Source of the DNA: Mercurialis annua
Taxonomy: Eukaryota; Streptophyta; Magnoliopsida; Malpighiales; Euphorbiaceae
NCBI RefSeq assembly: GCF_937616625.2
Contig: NC_065570.1
Span: forward strand, 25,444,046 to 25,508,045
DNA length: 64,000 nucleotides
Reading direction: 5' to 3'
Within the stretch, counting starts at the first letter, position 1. Each line of letters opens with the position of its first letter. A program made the translations under genes and the position numbers. Positions 48,929-62,245 of the stretch are shown piece after piece. The notes under the pieces are model-generated. The model saw only the letters and a list, made by a program, of their open reading frames with translations. It was not told the DNA's origin and searched no databases.

Positions 48929-51705
48929 GTCTCAACTTTTTTGCGATATAAGCCAAACTTTTACAAACGTTGCGAAAGAAATCCAAACGTTTCACCTTTT
49001 TCACGATTAAAGACAAACGTTTACAAACGTTACGAAATAAAACCAAACGTTACAAAACAAATCCAAACGTTTCGCATTTTTAGCGATTTAAGCCAAACGT
49101 TTATAACCATTACGAAACAAAACCAAGTGTTTCACCTTTTTAGCAATTAAAGCCAAATGTTTACAAATGTTACGAAAAAAATCCAAGCTATTCACCTTTT
49201 TAGCAATTTAAGCGAAACCTTTACAAACGTTATGAAACATATCCAAGCGTTTCCCCTTTTTAGCAATTTAAGCCAAACGTTTAAAAACTTTCCGAAACAA
49301 AACCAAACGTTTCAATTTTTTAGCAATTTAAGCCAAACGTTTACAAACGTTACGAAACAAATCCAAGCGTTTCACCTTTTTAGAATTTTAAGCCAAACAT
49401 TTACAAACGTTACGAAATATATCCAAGCTTTCACCTTTTTTAGCAAATTAAGCCAAACATTTACAAACGTTACGAAATAAATCCAAACGTTTCACCTTTT
49501 TAGCGATTTAAGCCAAGTGTTTACAAACGTATGAAACAAATCCAAACGTTTCACCTTTTTAGTGATTTAAGCCAAACGTTTGCAAACATTACAAAACAAA
49601 ACCAAGCGTTTCACTTTCTTAGCAATTTAAGCCAAATGTTTACAAATGTTACGAAAAAATCCAACCGTATCGCCTTTTTAGCAATTTATGCTAAACGCTT
49701 CCAAACGTTACGAAACAAATACAAGAATTTAACCTTTTTAGCAATTTAAGCAAAAACGTTTATAAAGTTTACGAAATAAATCCAAACGTTTCACCTTTTT
49801 AGCGGTTTAAGCCAAACGTTTACAAACATAGGAAACAAATCCAAACGTTTCACCTTTTTAGCGATTTAAGCTAAACGTTTATAATCATTACGAAACAAAT
49901 CCAAGCGTTTCACGTTTGTAGCAATTTTAGCCAAACGTTTACAAACATTATGAAACAAAAGCATCACCTTTTTAGCGATTTAAGCCAAACTTTAACAAAC
50001 GTTACGAAAGAAATCCAAGCGTTTCACCTTTTAAGCAATTTAAGCCCAACGTTTACAAACGTTACGAAATAAATCCAAACGTTTCACCTTTTCGCGATTT
50101 ATGCCCAACGTTTACAAACGTTACGAAAAAAATCCAAATGTTTCACCTTTTTAGCAAAATTAAGCCAAACTTTTACAAACGTTACGAAACAAATCAAGCG
50201 TTTCGCCGTTTAAGCAATTTAAGCCAAACGTTTACAAACATTACAAAACAAATCCAACGTTTCCCCTCTTTTGAAATTTAAGCCAAACGTTTACAAACAG
50301 TACGAAACAAATCCAAACGTTTCCCCTTTTCAGCGATTTAAGCCAAACGTTTACAAACATTACGAAACAAATCCAAACGTTTCACCTTTTTAGCTATTTA
50401 AGCCAAACGTTTACAAACGTTACGAAACAAATCCAAATGTTTCACCTTTTTAACAATTTAAGCCAAACATTTACAAACGTTACGAAACAAATCCAAACAT
50501 TTCACCTTTTTAGCGATATAAGCCAAACGTTTACAAACGTTACGAAACGAACCCAAACGTTTCACCTTTTTAGCCATTAAAGCCAAACGTTTACAAACGT
50601 TACGAAAGAAAACCAAACGTTACAAAACGAATCCAAACGTTTTGCATTTTTTGCGATTTAAGCCAAATGTTTACAGCCATTACGGAAAAAAACCAAACGT
50701 TTAACTTTTTTAGCAATTTAAGCCAAACGTTTACAAACATTACGAAAAAAAATCCAAGCAATTCACCTTTTTAGCAATTTAAGCGAAACCTTTACAAACG
50801 TTACGAAACAAATCCAAGCGTTTCACCTTTTTAGCAATTTAAGCCAAACATTTACAAACATTCCGAAACAAAACCAAGTGTTTCACTTTTTTAGCAATTT
50901 GAGCCAAACGTTTACAAACGTTATGAAACAAATCCAAGCCTTTTTCCTTTTTAGCAATTTAAGCAAAACGTTTACAAACGTTACGAAATAAATCCAAACG
51001 TTTCACCTTTTTAGCGATTTAAGCCAAACGTTTACAGACTAAGCCCAACCTTTCACCTTTTTAGCGATTTAAGTCAAACGTTTAAAAACGTTATAAATCA
51101 AATCCAAGTGTTTCACCATTTTAGCAATTTAAGCCAAGCTTTTACAAACATTTCGAAATAAATCCAAACGTTTAACCATTTTAGCAATTTTAGCCAAACG
51201 TTTACAAACGTTACCAAAAAATCCAACCGTTTCACCTTTTTGCAATTTAAGCCAAACGTTTACAAACGGTACGAAACAAATCCAAGCGTTTCACCTTTTT
51301 AGCAATTTAAGCCAAAAGTTTACAAATGTTACAAAACAAATCCAAAAGTTTCACCTTTTTGGCGATTTAAGCCAAACGTTTACAAACGTACGAAACAAAT
51401 CCAAACGTTTCACCTTTTTCGCGATTTAAGCCAAACGTTTACAAACGTTTCGAAACAAATCCAAATGTTTCACCTTTTTAGCAATTAAAGCCAAACTTTT
51501 ATAAACGTTATGAAACAAATCCAAGCGTTTCACCATTTAAGCAATTTAAACCAAACTTTTACAAACGTTACGAAACAAATCCAACTGTTTCAGCTCTTTA
51601 GCAATTTAAGCCAAATGTTTTAAACGTTACGAAACAAATCCAAACGTTTCACCTTTTTTGCGAGTTAAGCCAAACATTTACAAACTTTACGAAATAAATC
51701 CAAAT
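48929..51705 (+). repeat. Higher-order unit 2 (2,777 bp)
   Basis: Same landmark start. Compared with unit 3 it lacks a run of monomers before GGCGATTTAAGCC near 51360, but it gains the GACTAAGCCCAACC stretch near 51036. Confidence 0.88.
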
Positions 51706-54700
51706 GTCTCAACTTTTTTGCGATATAAGCCAAACATTTACAAACGTTGCGAAACAAATCCAAACGTTTCACCTTTTTCATGATTAAAGCCAAGTGTTTA
51801 CAAACGTTACGAAATAAAACCAAACGTTACAAAACGAATCCAAACGTTTCGCATTTTTAGCGATTTAAGCCAAACGTTTATAACCATTACGAAACAAAAC
51901 CAAGCGTTTCACCTTTTTAGCAATTAAAGCCAAATGTTTACAAATGCTACGAAAAAAATCCAAGCTATTCACCTTTTTAGCAATTTAAGCGAAACCTTTA
52001 CAAACGTTATGAAACAAATCCAAGCGTTTCCCCTTTTTAGCAATTTAAGCCAAACGTTTAAAAACTTTCCGAAACAAAACCAAGCGTTTCACTTTTTTAG
52101 CAATTTAAGCCAAACGTTTACAAACGTTACGAAACAAATCCAAGCGTTTCACCTTTTTAGAATTTTAAGCCAAACATTTACAAACGTTACGAAATATATC
52201 CAAGCTTTCACCTTTTTAGCAAATTAAGCCAAACATTTACAAACCTTACGAAATAAATCCAAACGTTTCACCTTTTTAGCGATTTAAGCCAAGTGTTTGC
52301 AAACGTATGAAACAAATCCAAACGTTTCACCTTTTTAGTGATTTAAGCCAAATGTTTACAAACATTACAAAACAGAACCAAGCGTTTCACTTTCTTAGCA
52401 ATTTAAGCCAAATGTTTACAAATGTTACGAAAAAATCCAACCGTATCGCCTTTTTAGCAATTTATGCCAAACGCTTCCAAATGTTACGAAACAAATCCAA
52501 GAGTTTAACCTTTTTAGCAATTTAAGCCAAACGTTTATAAAGTTTAGGAAATAAATCCAAATGTTTCACCTTTTTAGCGGTTTAAGCCAAACGTTTACAA
52601 AGATAGGAAACAAATCCAAACGTTTCCACTTATTAGCAATTTAAGCCAAACGTTTATAATCATTACGAAACAAATCCAAGCGTTTCACGTTTGTAGAAAT
52701 TTAAGCCAAACGTTTACAAACATTACGAAACAAAACCATCACCTTTTTAGCGATTTAAGCCAAACTTTAACAAACGTTACGAAAGAAATCCAAGCGTTTC
52801 ACCGTTTTAGCAATTTAAGCCCAACGTTTACAAACGTTACGAAATAAATCCTAACGTTTCACCTTTTTCGCGATATAAGCCCAACTTTTACAAACGTTAC
52901 GAAAAAAATCCAAATGTTTCACCTTTTTAATAAAATTAAGCCAAACGTTTACAAACGTTACGAAACAAATCAAGCGTTTCACCTTATAAGCAATTTAAGC
53001 CAAACGTTTACAAACATTACAAAACAAATCCAACGTTTCCCCTCTTTTGAAATTTAAGCCAAACGTTTACAAACAGTACGAAACAAATCCAAACGTTTCC
53101 CCTTTTCAGCGATTTAAGCCAAACGTTTACAAACATTACGAAACAATCCAAACGTTTCACCTTTTAAGCTATTTAAGCCAAACGTTTACAAACGTTACGA
53201 AACAAATCCAAATGTTTAACCTTTTTAACAATTTAAACCAAACATTTACAAACAATACGAAACAAATCCAAACATTTCACCTTTTTAGCGATATAAGCCA
53301 AACGTTTACAAACGTTACGAAACGAATCCAAACGTTTCACCTTTTTAGCCATTAAAGCCAAACGTTTACAAACGTTACGAAAGAAAACCAAACGTTACAA
53401 AACGAATCCAAACGTTTTGCATTTTTAGCGATTTAAGCCAAATGTTTACAACTATTACGGAAAAAAACCAAACGTTTAACCTTTTTAGCAATTTAAGCCA
53501 AACGTTTACAAACATTACGAAAAAAATCCAAGCAATTCACCTTTTTAGCAATTTAAGCGAAACCTTTACAAACGTTACGAAACAAATCCAAGCGTTTCAC
53601 CTTTTTAGCAATTTAAGCCAAACATTTACAAACATTCCGAAACAAAACCAAGTGTTTCACTTTTTTAGCAATTTGAGCCAAACGTTTACAAACGTTACGA
53701 AACAAATCCAAGCCTTTTTCCTTTTTAGCAATTTAAGCAAAACGTTTACAAACGTTACGAAATAAATCCAAACGTTTCACCTTTTTAGCGATTTAAGCCA
53801 AACGTTTACAGACTAAGCCCAACCTTTCACCTTTTTAGCGATTTAAGTCAAACGTTTAAAAACGTTATAAATCAAATCCAAGTGTTTCACCATTTTAGCA
53901 ATTTAAGCCAAGCTTTTACAAACGTTTCGAAATAAATCCAAACGTTTAACCATTTTAGCAATTTTAGCAAAACGTTTACAAACGTTACCAAAAAATCCAA
54001 CCGTTTCACCTTTTTTGCGATTTAAGCCAAACGTTTACAAACGTATGAAACAAATCCAAACGTTTCACCTTTGTAGCGATTTAGGCCAAACATTTACAAA
54101 GGTTAGGAAACAAATCCAAATGTTTCACCTTTTTAGCAATTTAAGCCAAACGTTTACAAACGGTACGAAACAAATCCAAGCGTTTCACCTTTTTAGCAAT
54201 TTAAGCCAAAAGTTTACAAACGTTACAAAACAAATCCAAACATTTCACCTTTTTAGCGATATAAGCCAAAAGTTTACAAACGTTACGAAACAAATCCAAA
54301 CGTTTCACCTTTTTCGCGATTTAAGCCCAACGTTTACAAACGTTACCAAAAAATACAAATGTTTCACCTTCTTAGCAATTTAAGCCAAACGTTTACAAAG
54401 GTTACGAAACAAATCAAAGCGTTTCACCTTTTTAGCAATTTAAGCCAAACGTTTACAAATGCTACGAAACAAATTCAAACGTTTCGCCTTATTAGCGATA
54501 TAAGCCAAATGTTTACAAACGATACGAAACAAATCCATACCTTTCACCTTTTTAGCGATTTAAGCCAAACGTTTACAAACGTTACAAAATATATCCAAAA
54601 GTTTCACCTTTTTGGCGATTTAAGCCAAACGTTTACAAACGTACGAAACAAATCCAAACGTTTCACCTTTTTCGCGATTTAAGCCAAACGTTTACAAACG

Positions 54701-54958
54701 TTTCGAAACAAATCCAAATGTTTCACCTTTTTAGCAATTAAAGCCAAACTTTTATAAACGTTACGAAACAAATCCAAGCGTTTCACCATTTAAGCAATTT
54801 AAACCAAACTTTTACAAACGTTACGAAACAAATCCAACTGTTTCAGCTCTTTAGCAATTTAAGCCAAATGTTTTAAACGTTACGAAACAAATCCAAACGT
54901 TTCACCTTTTTTGCGAGTTAAGCCAAACATTTACAAACTTTACGAAATAAATCCAAAT
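51706..54958 (+). repeat. Higher-order unit 3 (3,253 bp)
   Basis: It contains the six-monomer block at about 54240-54600 that unit 4 lacks. Confidence 0.88.
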
Positions 54959-57851
54959 GTCTCAACTTTTTTGCGATATAAGCCAAACGTTTACAAACGT
55001 TGCGAAACAAATCCAAACGTTTCATCTTTTTCACGATTAAAGCCAAACGTTTGCAAACGTTACGAAATAAAACCAAACGTTACAAAACGAATCCAAACAT
55101 TTCGCATTTTTAGCGATTTAAGCCAAACGTTTATAACCATTACGAAACAAAACCAAGCGTTTCACCTTTTTAGCAATTAAAGCCAAATGTTTACAAATGT
55201 TACGAAAAAAATCCAAGCTATTCACCTTTTTAGCAATTTAAGCGAAACCTTTACAAACGTTATGAAACAAATCCAAGCGTTTCCCCTTTTTAGCAATTTA
55301 AGCCAAACGTTTAAAAACTTTCCGAAACAAAACCAAGTGTTTCCCTTTTTTAGCAATTTAAGCCAAACGTTTACAAACGTTACGAAACAAATCCAAGCGT
55401 TTCACGTTTTTAGAATTTTAAGCCAAACATTTACAAACGTTACGGAATATATCCAAGCTTTCACCTTTTTAGCAAATTAAGCCAAACATTTACAAACCTT
55501 ACGAAATAAATCCAAACGTTTCACCTTTTTAGCGATTTAAGCCAAGTGTTTGCAAACGTATGAAACAAATCCAAACGTTTCACCTTTTTAGTGATTTAAG
55601 CCAAATATTTACAAACATTACAAAACAGAACCAAGCGTTTCACTTTCTTAGCAATTTAAGCCAAATGTTTACAAATGTTACGAAAAAATCCAACCGTATC
55701 GCCTTTTTAGCAATTTATGCCAAACGCTTCCAAATGTTACGAAACAAATCCAAGAGTTTAACCTTTTTAGAAATTTAAGCCAAACGTTTATAAAGTTTAC
55801 GAAATAAATCCAAACGTTTCACCTTTTTAGCGGTTTAAGCCAAACGTTTACAAAGATAGGAAACAAATCCAAACGTTTCCCCTTTTTAGCGATTTAAGCC
55901 AAACCTTTATAATCATTACGAAACAAATCCAAGCGTTTCACGTTTGTAGCAATTTAAGCCAAACGTTTACAAACATTACGAAACAAAACCATCACCTTTT
56001 TAGCGATTTAAGCCAAACTTTAACAAACGTTACGAAAGAAATCCAAGCGTTTCACCTTTTTAGCAATTTAAGCCCAACGTTTACAAACGTTACGAAATAA
56101 ATCCTAACGTTTCACCTTTTTCGCGATATAAGCCCAACTTTTACAAACGTTACGAAAAAAATCCAAATGTTTCACCTTTTTAAAAAATTAAGCCAAACGT
56201 TTACAAACGTTACGAAACAAATCAAGCGTTTCACCTTATAAGCAATTTAAGCCAAACGTTTACAAACATTACAAAACAAATCCAACGTTTCCCCTCTTTT
56301 GAAATTTAAGCCAAACGTTTACAAACAGTACGAAACAAATCCAAACGTTTCCCCTTTTCAGCGATTTAAGCCAAACGTTTACAAACATTACGAAACAATC
56401 CAAACGTTTCACCTTTTTAGCTATTTAAGCCAAACGTTTACAAACGTTACGAAACAAATCCAAATGTTTAACCTTTTTAACAATTTAAACCAAACATTTA
56501 CAAACGTTACAAAACAAATCCAAACATTTCACCTTTTTAGCGATATAAGCCAAACGTTTACAAACGTTACGAAACGAATCCAAACGTTTCACCTTTTTAG
56601 CCATTAAAGCCAAACGTTTACAAACTTTACGAAAGAAAACCAAACATTACAAAACGAATCCAAACGTTTTGCATTTTTAGCGATTTAAGCCAAATGTTTA
56701 CAACTATTACGGAAAAAAACCAAACGTTTAACCTTTTTAGCAATTTAAGCCAAACGTTTACAAACATTACGAAAAAAATCCAAGCAATTCACCTTTTTAG
56801 CAATTTAAGCGAAACCTTTACAAACGTTACGAAACAAATCCAAGCGTTTCACCTTTTTAGCAATTTAAGCCAAACATTTACAAACATTCCGAAACAAAAC
56901 CAAGTGTTTCACTTTTTTAGCAATTTGAGCCAAACGTTTACAAACGTTACGAAACAAATCCAAGCCTTTTTCCTTTTTAGCAATTTAAGCAAAACGTTTA
57001 CAAACGTTACGAAATAAATCCAAACGTTTCACCTTTTTAGCGATTTAAGCCAAACGTTTACAGACTAAGCCCAACCTTTCACCTTTTTAGCGATTTAAGT
57101 CAAACGTTTAAAAACGTTATAAATCAAATCCAAGTGTTTCACCATTTTAGCAATTTAAGCCAAGCTTTTACAAACGTTTCGAAATAAATCCAAACGTTTA
57201 ACCATTTTAGCAATTTTAGCCAAACGTTTACAAACGTTACCAAAAAATCCAACTGTTTCACCTTTTTTGCGATTTAAGCCAAACGTTTACAAAAGTATGA
57301 AACAAATCCAAACGTTTCACCTTTGTAGCGATTTAGGACAAACATTTACAAAGGTTAGGAAACAAATCCAAATGTTTCACCTTTTTAGCAATTTAAGCCA
57401 AACGTTTACAAACGGTACGAAACAAATCCAAGCGTTTCACCTTTTTAGCAATTTAAGCCAAAAGTTTACAAACGTTACAAAACAAATCCAAAAGTTTCAC
57501 CTTTTTGGCGATTTAAGCCAAACGTTTACAAACGTACGAAACAAATCCAAACGTTTCACCTTTTTCGCGATTTAAGCCAAACGTTTACAAACGTTTCGAA
57601 ACAAATCCAAATGTTTCACCTTTTTAGCAATTAAAGCCAAACTTTTATAAACGTTACGAAACAAATCCAAGCGTTTCACCATTTAAGCAATTTAAACCAA
57701 ACTTTTACAAATGTTACGAAACAAATCCAACTGTTTCAGCTCTTTAGCAATTTAAGCCAAATGTTTTAAACGTTACGAAACAAATCCAAACGTTTCACCT
57801 TTTTTGCGAGTTAAGCCAAACATTTACAAACTTTACGAAATAAATCCAAAT
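54959..57851 (+). repeat. Higher-order unit 4 (2,893 bp)
   Basis: It matches unit 3 at a constant offset of 3,252-3,253 bp. Near 57480 it then skips about 360 bp, six monomers. Confidence 0.9.
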
Positions 57852-60800
57852 GTCTCAACTTTTTTGCGATATAAGCCAAACGTTTACAAACGTTGCGAAA
57901 CAAATCCAAACGTTTCACCTTTTTCACGATTAAAGCCAAACGTTTACAAACGTTACGAAATAAAACCAAACGTTACAAAACGAATCCAAACGTTTCGCAT
58001 TTTTAGCGATTTAAGCCAAACGTTTATAACCATTACGAAACAAAACCAAGCGTTTCACCTTTTTAGCAATTAAAGCCAAATGTTTACAAATGTTACGAAA
58101 AAAATCCAAGCTATTCACCTTTTTAGCAATTTAAGCGAAACCTTTACAAACGTTATGAAACAAATCCAAGCGTTTCCCCTTTTTAGCAATTTAAGCCAAA
58201 CGTTTAAAAACTTTCCGAAACAAAACCAAGCGTTTCACTTTTTTAGCAATTTAAGCCAAACGTTTACAAACGTTACGAAACAAATCCAAGCGTTTCACGT
58301 TTTTAGAATTTTAAGCCAAACATTTACAAACGTTACGAAATATATCCAAGCTTTCACCTTTTTAGCAAATTAAGCCAAACATTTACAAACCTTACGAAAT
58401 AAATCCAAACGTTTCACCTTTTTAGCGATTTAAGCCAAGTGTTTGCAAACGTATGAAACAAATCCAAACGTTTCACCTTTTTAGTGATTTAAGCCAAATG
58501 TTTACAAACATTACAAAACAGAACCAAGCGTTTCACTTTCTTAGCAATTTAAGCCAAATGTTTACAAATGTTACGAAAAAATCCAACCGTATCGCCTTTT
58601 TAGCAATTTATGCCAAACGCTTCCAAATGTTACGAAACAAATCCAAGAGTTTAACCTTTTTAGCAATTTAAGCCAAACGTTTATAAAGTTTACGAAATAA
58701 ATCCAAACGTTTCACCTTTTTAGCGGTTTAAGCCAAACGTTTACAAAGATAGGAAACAAATCCAAACGTTTCCCCTTTTTAGCGATTTAAGCCAAACGTT
58801 TATAATCATTACGAAACAAATCCAAGCGTTTCACGTTTGTAGCAATTTTAGCCAAACGTTTACAAACATTACGAAACAAAACCATCACCTTTTTAGCGAT
58901 TTAAGCCAAACTTTAACAAACGTTACGAAAGAAATCCATGCGTTTCACCTTTTTAGCAATTTAAGCCCAACGTTTACAAACGTTACGAAATAAATCCAAA
59001 CGTTTCACCTTTTTCGCGATATAAGCCCAACTTTTACAAACGTTACGAAAAAAATCCAAATGTTTCACCTTTTTAATAAAATTAAGCCAAACGTTTACAA
59101 ACATTACGAAACAAATCAAGCGTTTCACCTTATAAGCAATTTAAGCCAAACGTTTACAAACATTACAAAACAAATCCAACGTTTCCCCTCTTTTGAAATT
59201 TAAGCCAAACGTTTACAAACATTACGAAACAATCCAAACGTTTCACCTTTTTAGCTATTTAAGCCAAACGTTTACAAACGTTACGAAACAAATCCAAATG
59301 TTTAACCTTTTTAACAATTTAAACCAAACATTTACAAACGTTACGAAACAAATCCAAACATTTCACCTTTTTAGCGATATAAGCCAAACGTTTACAAACG
59401 TTACGAAACGAATCCAAACGTTTCACCTTTTTAGCCATTAAAGCCAAACGTTTACAAACGTTACGAAAGAAAACCAAACGTTACAAAACGAATCCAAACA
59501 TTTTGCATTTTTAGCGATTTAAGCCAAATGTTTACAACTATTACGGAAAAAAACCAAACGTTTAACCTTTTTAGCAATTTAAGCCAAACGTTTACAAACA
59601 TTACGAAAAAAATCCAAGCAATTCACCTTTTTAGCAATTTAAGCGAAACCTTTACAAACGTTACGAAACAAATCCAAGCGTTTCACCTTTTTAGCAATTT
59701 CAGCCAAACGTTTACAAACATTCTGAAACAAAACCAAGTGTTTCACTTTTTTAGCAATTTGAGCCAAACGTTTACAAACGTTACGAAACAAATCCAAGCA
59801 TTTTACCTTTTTAGCAATTTAAGCCAAACGTTTACAAACGTTACGAAATAAATCCAAACGTTTCACCTTTTTAGCGATTTAAGCCAAACGTTTACAAACG
59901 TATGAATTTAAGCCCAACCTTTCACCTTTTTAGCGATTTAAGTCAAACGTTTACAAACGTTATAAATCAAATCCAAGTGTTTCACCATTTTAGCAATTTA
60001 AGCTAAGCTTTTACAAACGTTTCGAAATAAATCCAAACGTTTACCCATTTTAGCAATTTTAGCCAAACGTTTACAAACGTTACCAAAAAATCCAACCGTT
60101 TCACCTTTTTTGCGATTTAAGCCAAACGTTTACAAACGTATGAAACAAATCCAAACGTTTCACCTTTGTAGCGATTTAGGCCAATAGTTTATAAAGGTTA
60201 AGAAACAAATCCAAATGTTTCACCTTTTTAGCAATTTAAGCCAAACGTTTACAAACGGTACGAAACAAATCCAAGCGTTTCACCTTTTTAGCAATTTAAG
60301 CCAAAAGTTTACAAACGCTACGAAACAAATCCAAGCGTTTCACCTTTTTAGCAATTTAAGCCAAACGTTTACAAACGTTACGAAATAAATGCAAGCGTTT
60401 CACATTTTTAGCAATTTAAGCCAAACGTTTACAAACGTTGCAAAACAAATCCAAACGTGTCTCCTTTTTAGCGATTTAAGCCGAACGTTTACAAACGCTA
60501 CGAAACAAATCCAAACATTTCCCCGTTTTAGGGATTTAAGCCAAACGTTTACAAATGTTACGAAACAAATCCAAACGTTTCACCTTTTTCGCGATTTAAG
60601 CCCAACGTTTACAAACGTTACCAAAAAAATACAAATGTTTCACCTTCTTAGCAATTTAAGCCAAACGTTTACAAAGGTTACGAAACAAATCAAAGCGTTT
60701 CACCTTTTTAGCAATTTAAGCCAAACGTTTACAAATGCTACGAAACAAATTCAAACGTTTCGCCTTATTAGCGATATAAGCCAAATGTTTACAAACGATA

Positions 60801-61234
60801 CGAAACAAATCCATACCTTTCACCTTTTTAGCGATTTAAGCCAAACGTTTACAAACGTTACAAAATATATCCAAAAGTTTCACCTTTTTGGCGATTTAAG
60901 CCAAACGTTTACAAACGTACGAAACAAATCCAAACGTTTCGCCTTTTTCGCGATTTAAGCCAAACGTTTACAAACGTTACGAAATAAATCCAAATGTTTC
61001 ACCTTTTTAGCAATTAAAGCCAAACTTTTATAAACGTTACGAAACAAATCCAAGCGTTTCACCATTTAAGCAATTTAAGCCAAACTTTTACAAACGTTAC
61101 GAAACAAATCCAACTGTTTCAGCTCTTTAGCAATTTAAGCGAAATGTTTTAAACGTTACGAAACAAATCCAAACGTTTCACCTTTTTAGCGAGTTAAGCC
61201 AAACATTTACAAACTTTACGAAATAAATCCAAAT
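57852..61234 (+). repeat. Higher-order unit 5 (3,383 bp)
   Basis: It matches unit 4 at 2,893-2,894 bp and lacks one monomer near 59220. It is longer overall because extra monomers are present at 60.3-60.6 kb and the six-monomer block is kept. A partial unit 6 starts at 61235. Confidence 0.88.
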
Positions 61235-61580
61235 GTCTCAACTTTTTTGCGATATAAGCCAAACGTTTACAAACGTTGCGAAAAAAATCCAAACGTTTCA
61301 CCTTTTTCACGATTAAAGCCAAACGTTTACAAACGTTACGAAATAAAACCAAACGTTACAAAACGAATCCAAACGTTTCGCATTTTTAGCGATTTAAGCC
61401 AAACGTTTATAACCATTACGAATCAAAACCAAGCGTTTCACCTTTTTAGCAATTAAAGCCAAATGTTTACAAATGTTACGAAAAAATCCAAGCTATTCAC
61501 CTTTTTAGCAATTTAAGCGAAACCTTTACAAACGTTATGAAACAAATCCAAGCGTTTCACCTTTTTAGCGATTTAAGCCA

Positions 61581-62180
61581 AACGTTACTAAACAAATCCA
61601 AATGTTTCACCTTTTTAGCAATTGAAGCAAAACGTTTACAAACGTTACGAAATAAATCCAAACGTTTCAAATTTTTAGCAATTTAAGCCAAATGTTAACA
61701 AACGTTACGAAAAAAAACCAAGAGTTTCACACTTTCAGAAAATTAAGCCAAACGTTTACAAACGTAACGAAACAAATCCAAGCGATTCACCTTTTTAGCA
61801 ATTTAAGCCAAACATTTACAAACGTTACGAAACATATCCAAGTGTTTCACCTTTTTAGCGATTTAAGCCAAACGTTTACAAACGTTACTAAACAAATCCA
61901 AACGTTTCACCTTTTTAGCAATTGAAGCAAAACGTTTACAAACGTTACGAAATAAATCCAAACGTTTCAAATTTTTAGCAATTTAAGCCAAATGTTAACA
62001 AACGTTACGAAACAAAACCAAGCGTTTCACACTTTCAGAAAATTAAGCCAAACGTTTACAAACGTAACGAAACAAATCCAAGCGATTCACCTTTTTAGCA
62101 ATTTAAGCCAAACGTTTACAAACGTAAAGAAACAAATCCAAGCGATTCACCTTTTTACCAATTAAAGTCAAATGTTTACA
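61581..62180 (+). repeat. 300-bp (five-monomer) tandem duplication
   Basis: The run from AACGTTACTAAACAAATCC repeats after exactly 300 bp (61581 and 61881), including the odd monomer CACACTTTCAGAAAATTAAG. Confidence 0.85.
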
Positions 62181-62245
62181 AACGTTACGAAACTGATTCA
62201 AACGTTTCACCTTTTTTACGATTTAAGCCAAACGTTTACTAACGG

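Larger units (their letters stand above)
41450..62245 (+). repeat. Longest forward satellite block (20.8 kb)
   Basis: About 345 forward monomers without any transposon. The left part (41.45-45.6 kb) matches 28.6-30.7 kb; from about 45.7 kb it is dominated by 2.6-3.4-kb higher-order units. A disordered stretch of joined half-monomers lies at 44.0-45.4 kb. A 300-bp duplication lies at about 61.58-62.1 kb. Confidence 0.96.

Noticed and set aside
41450..62245. CRISPR-like array
   Set aside because: The repeats are contiguous 60-bp monomers with no unique spacers and no cas genes, and the setting is a plant genome.
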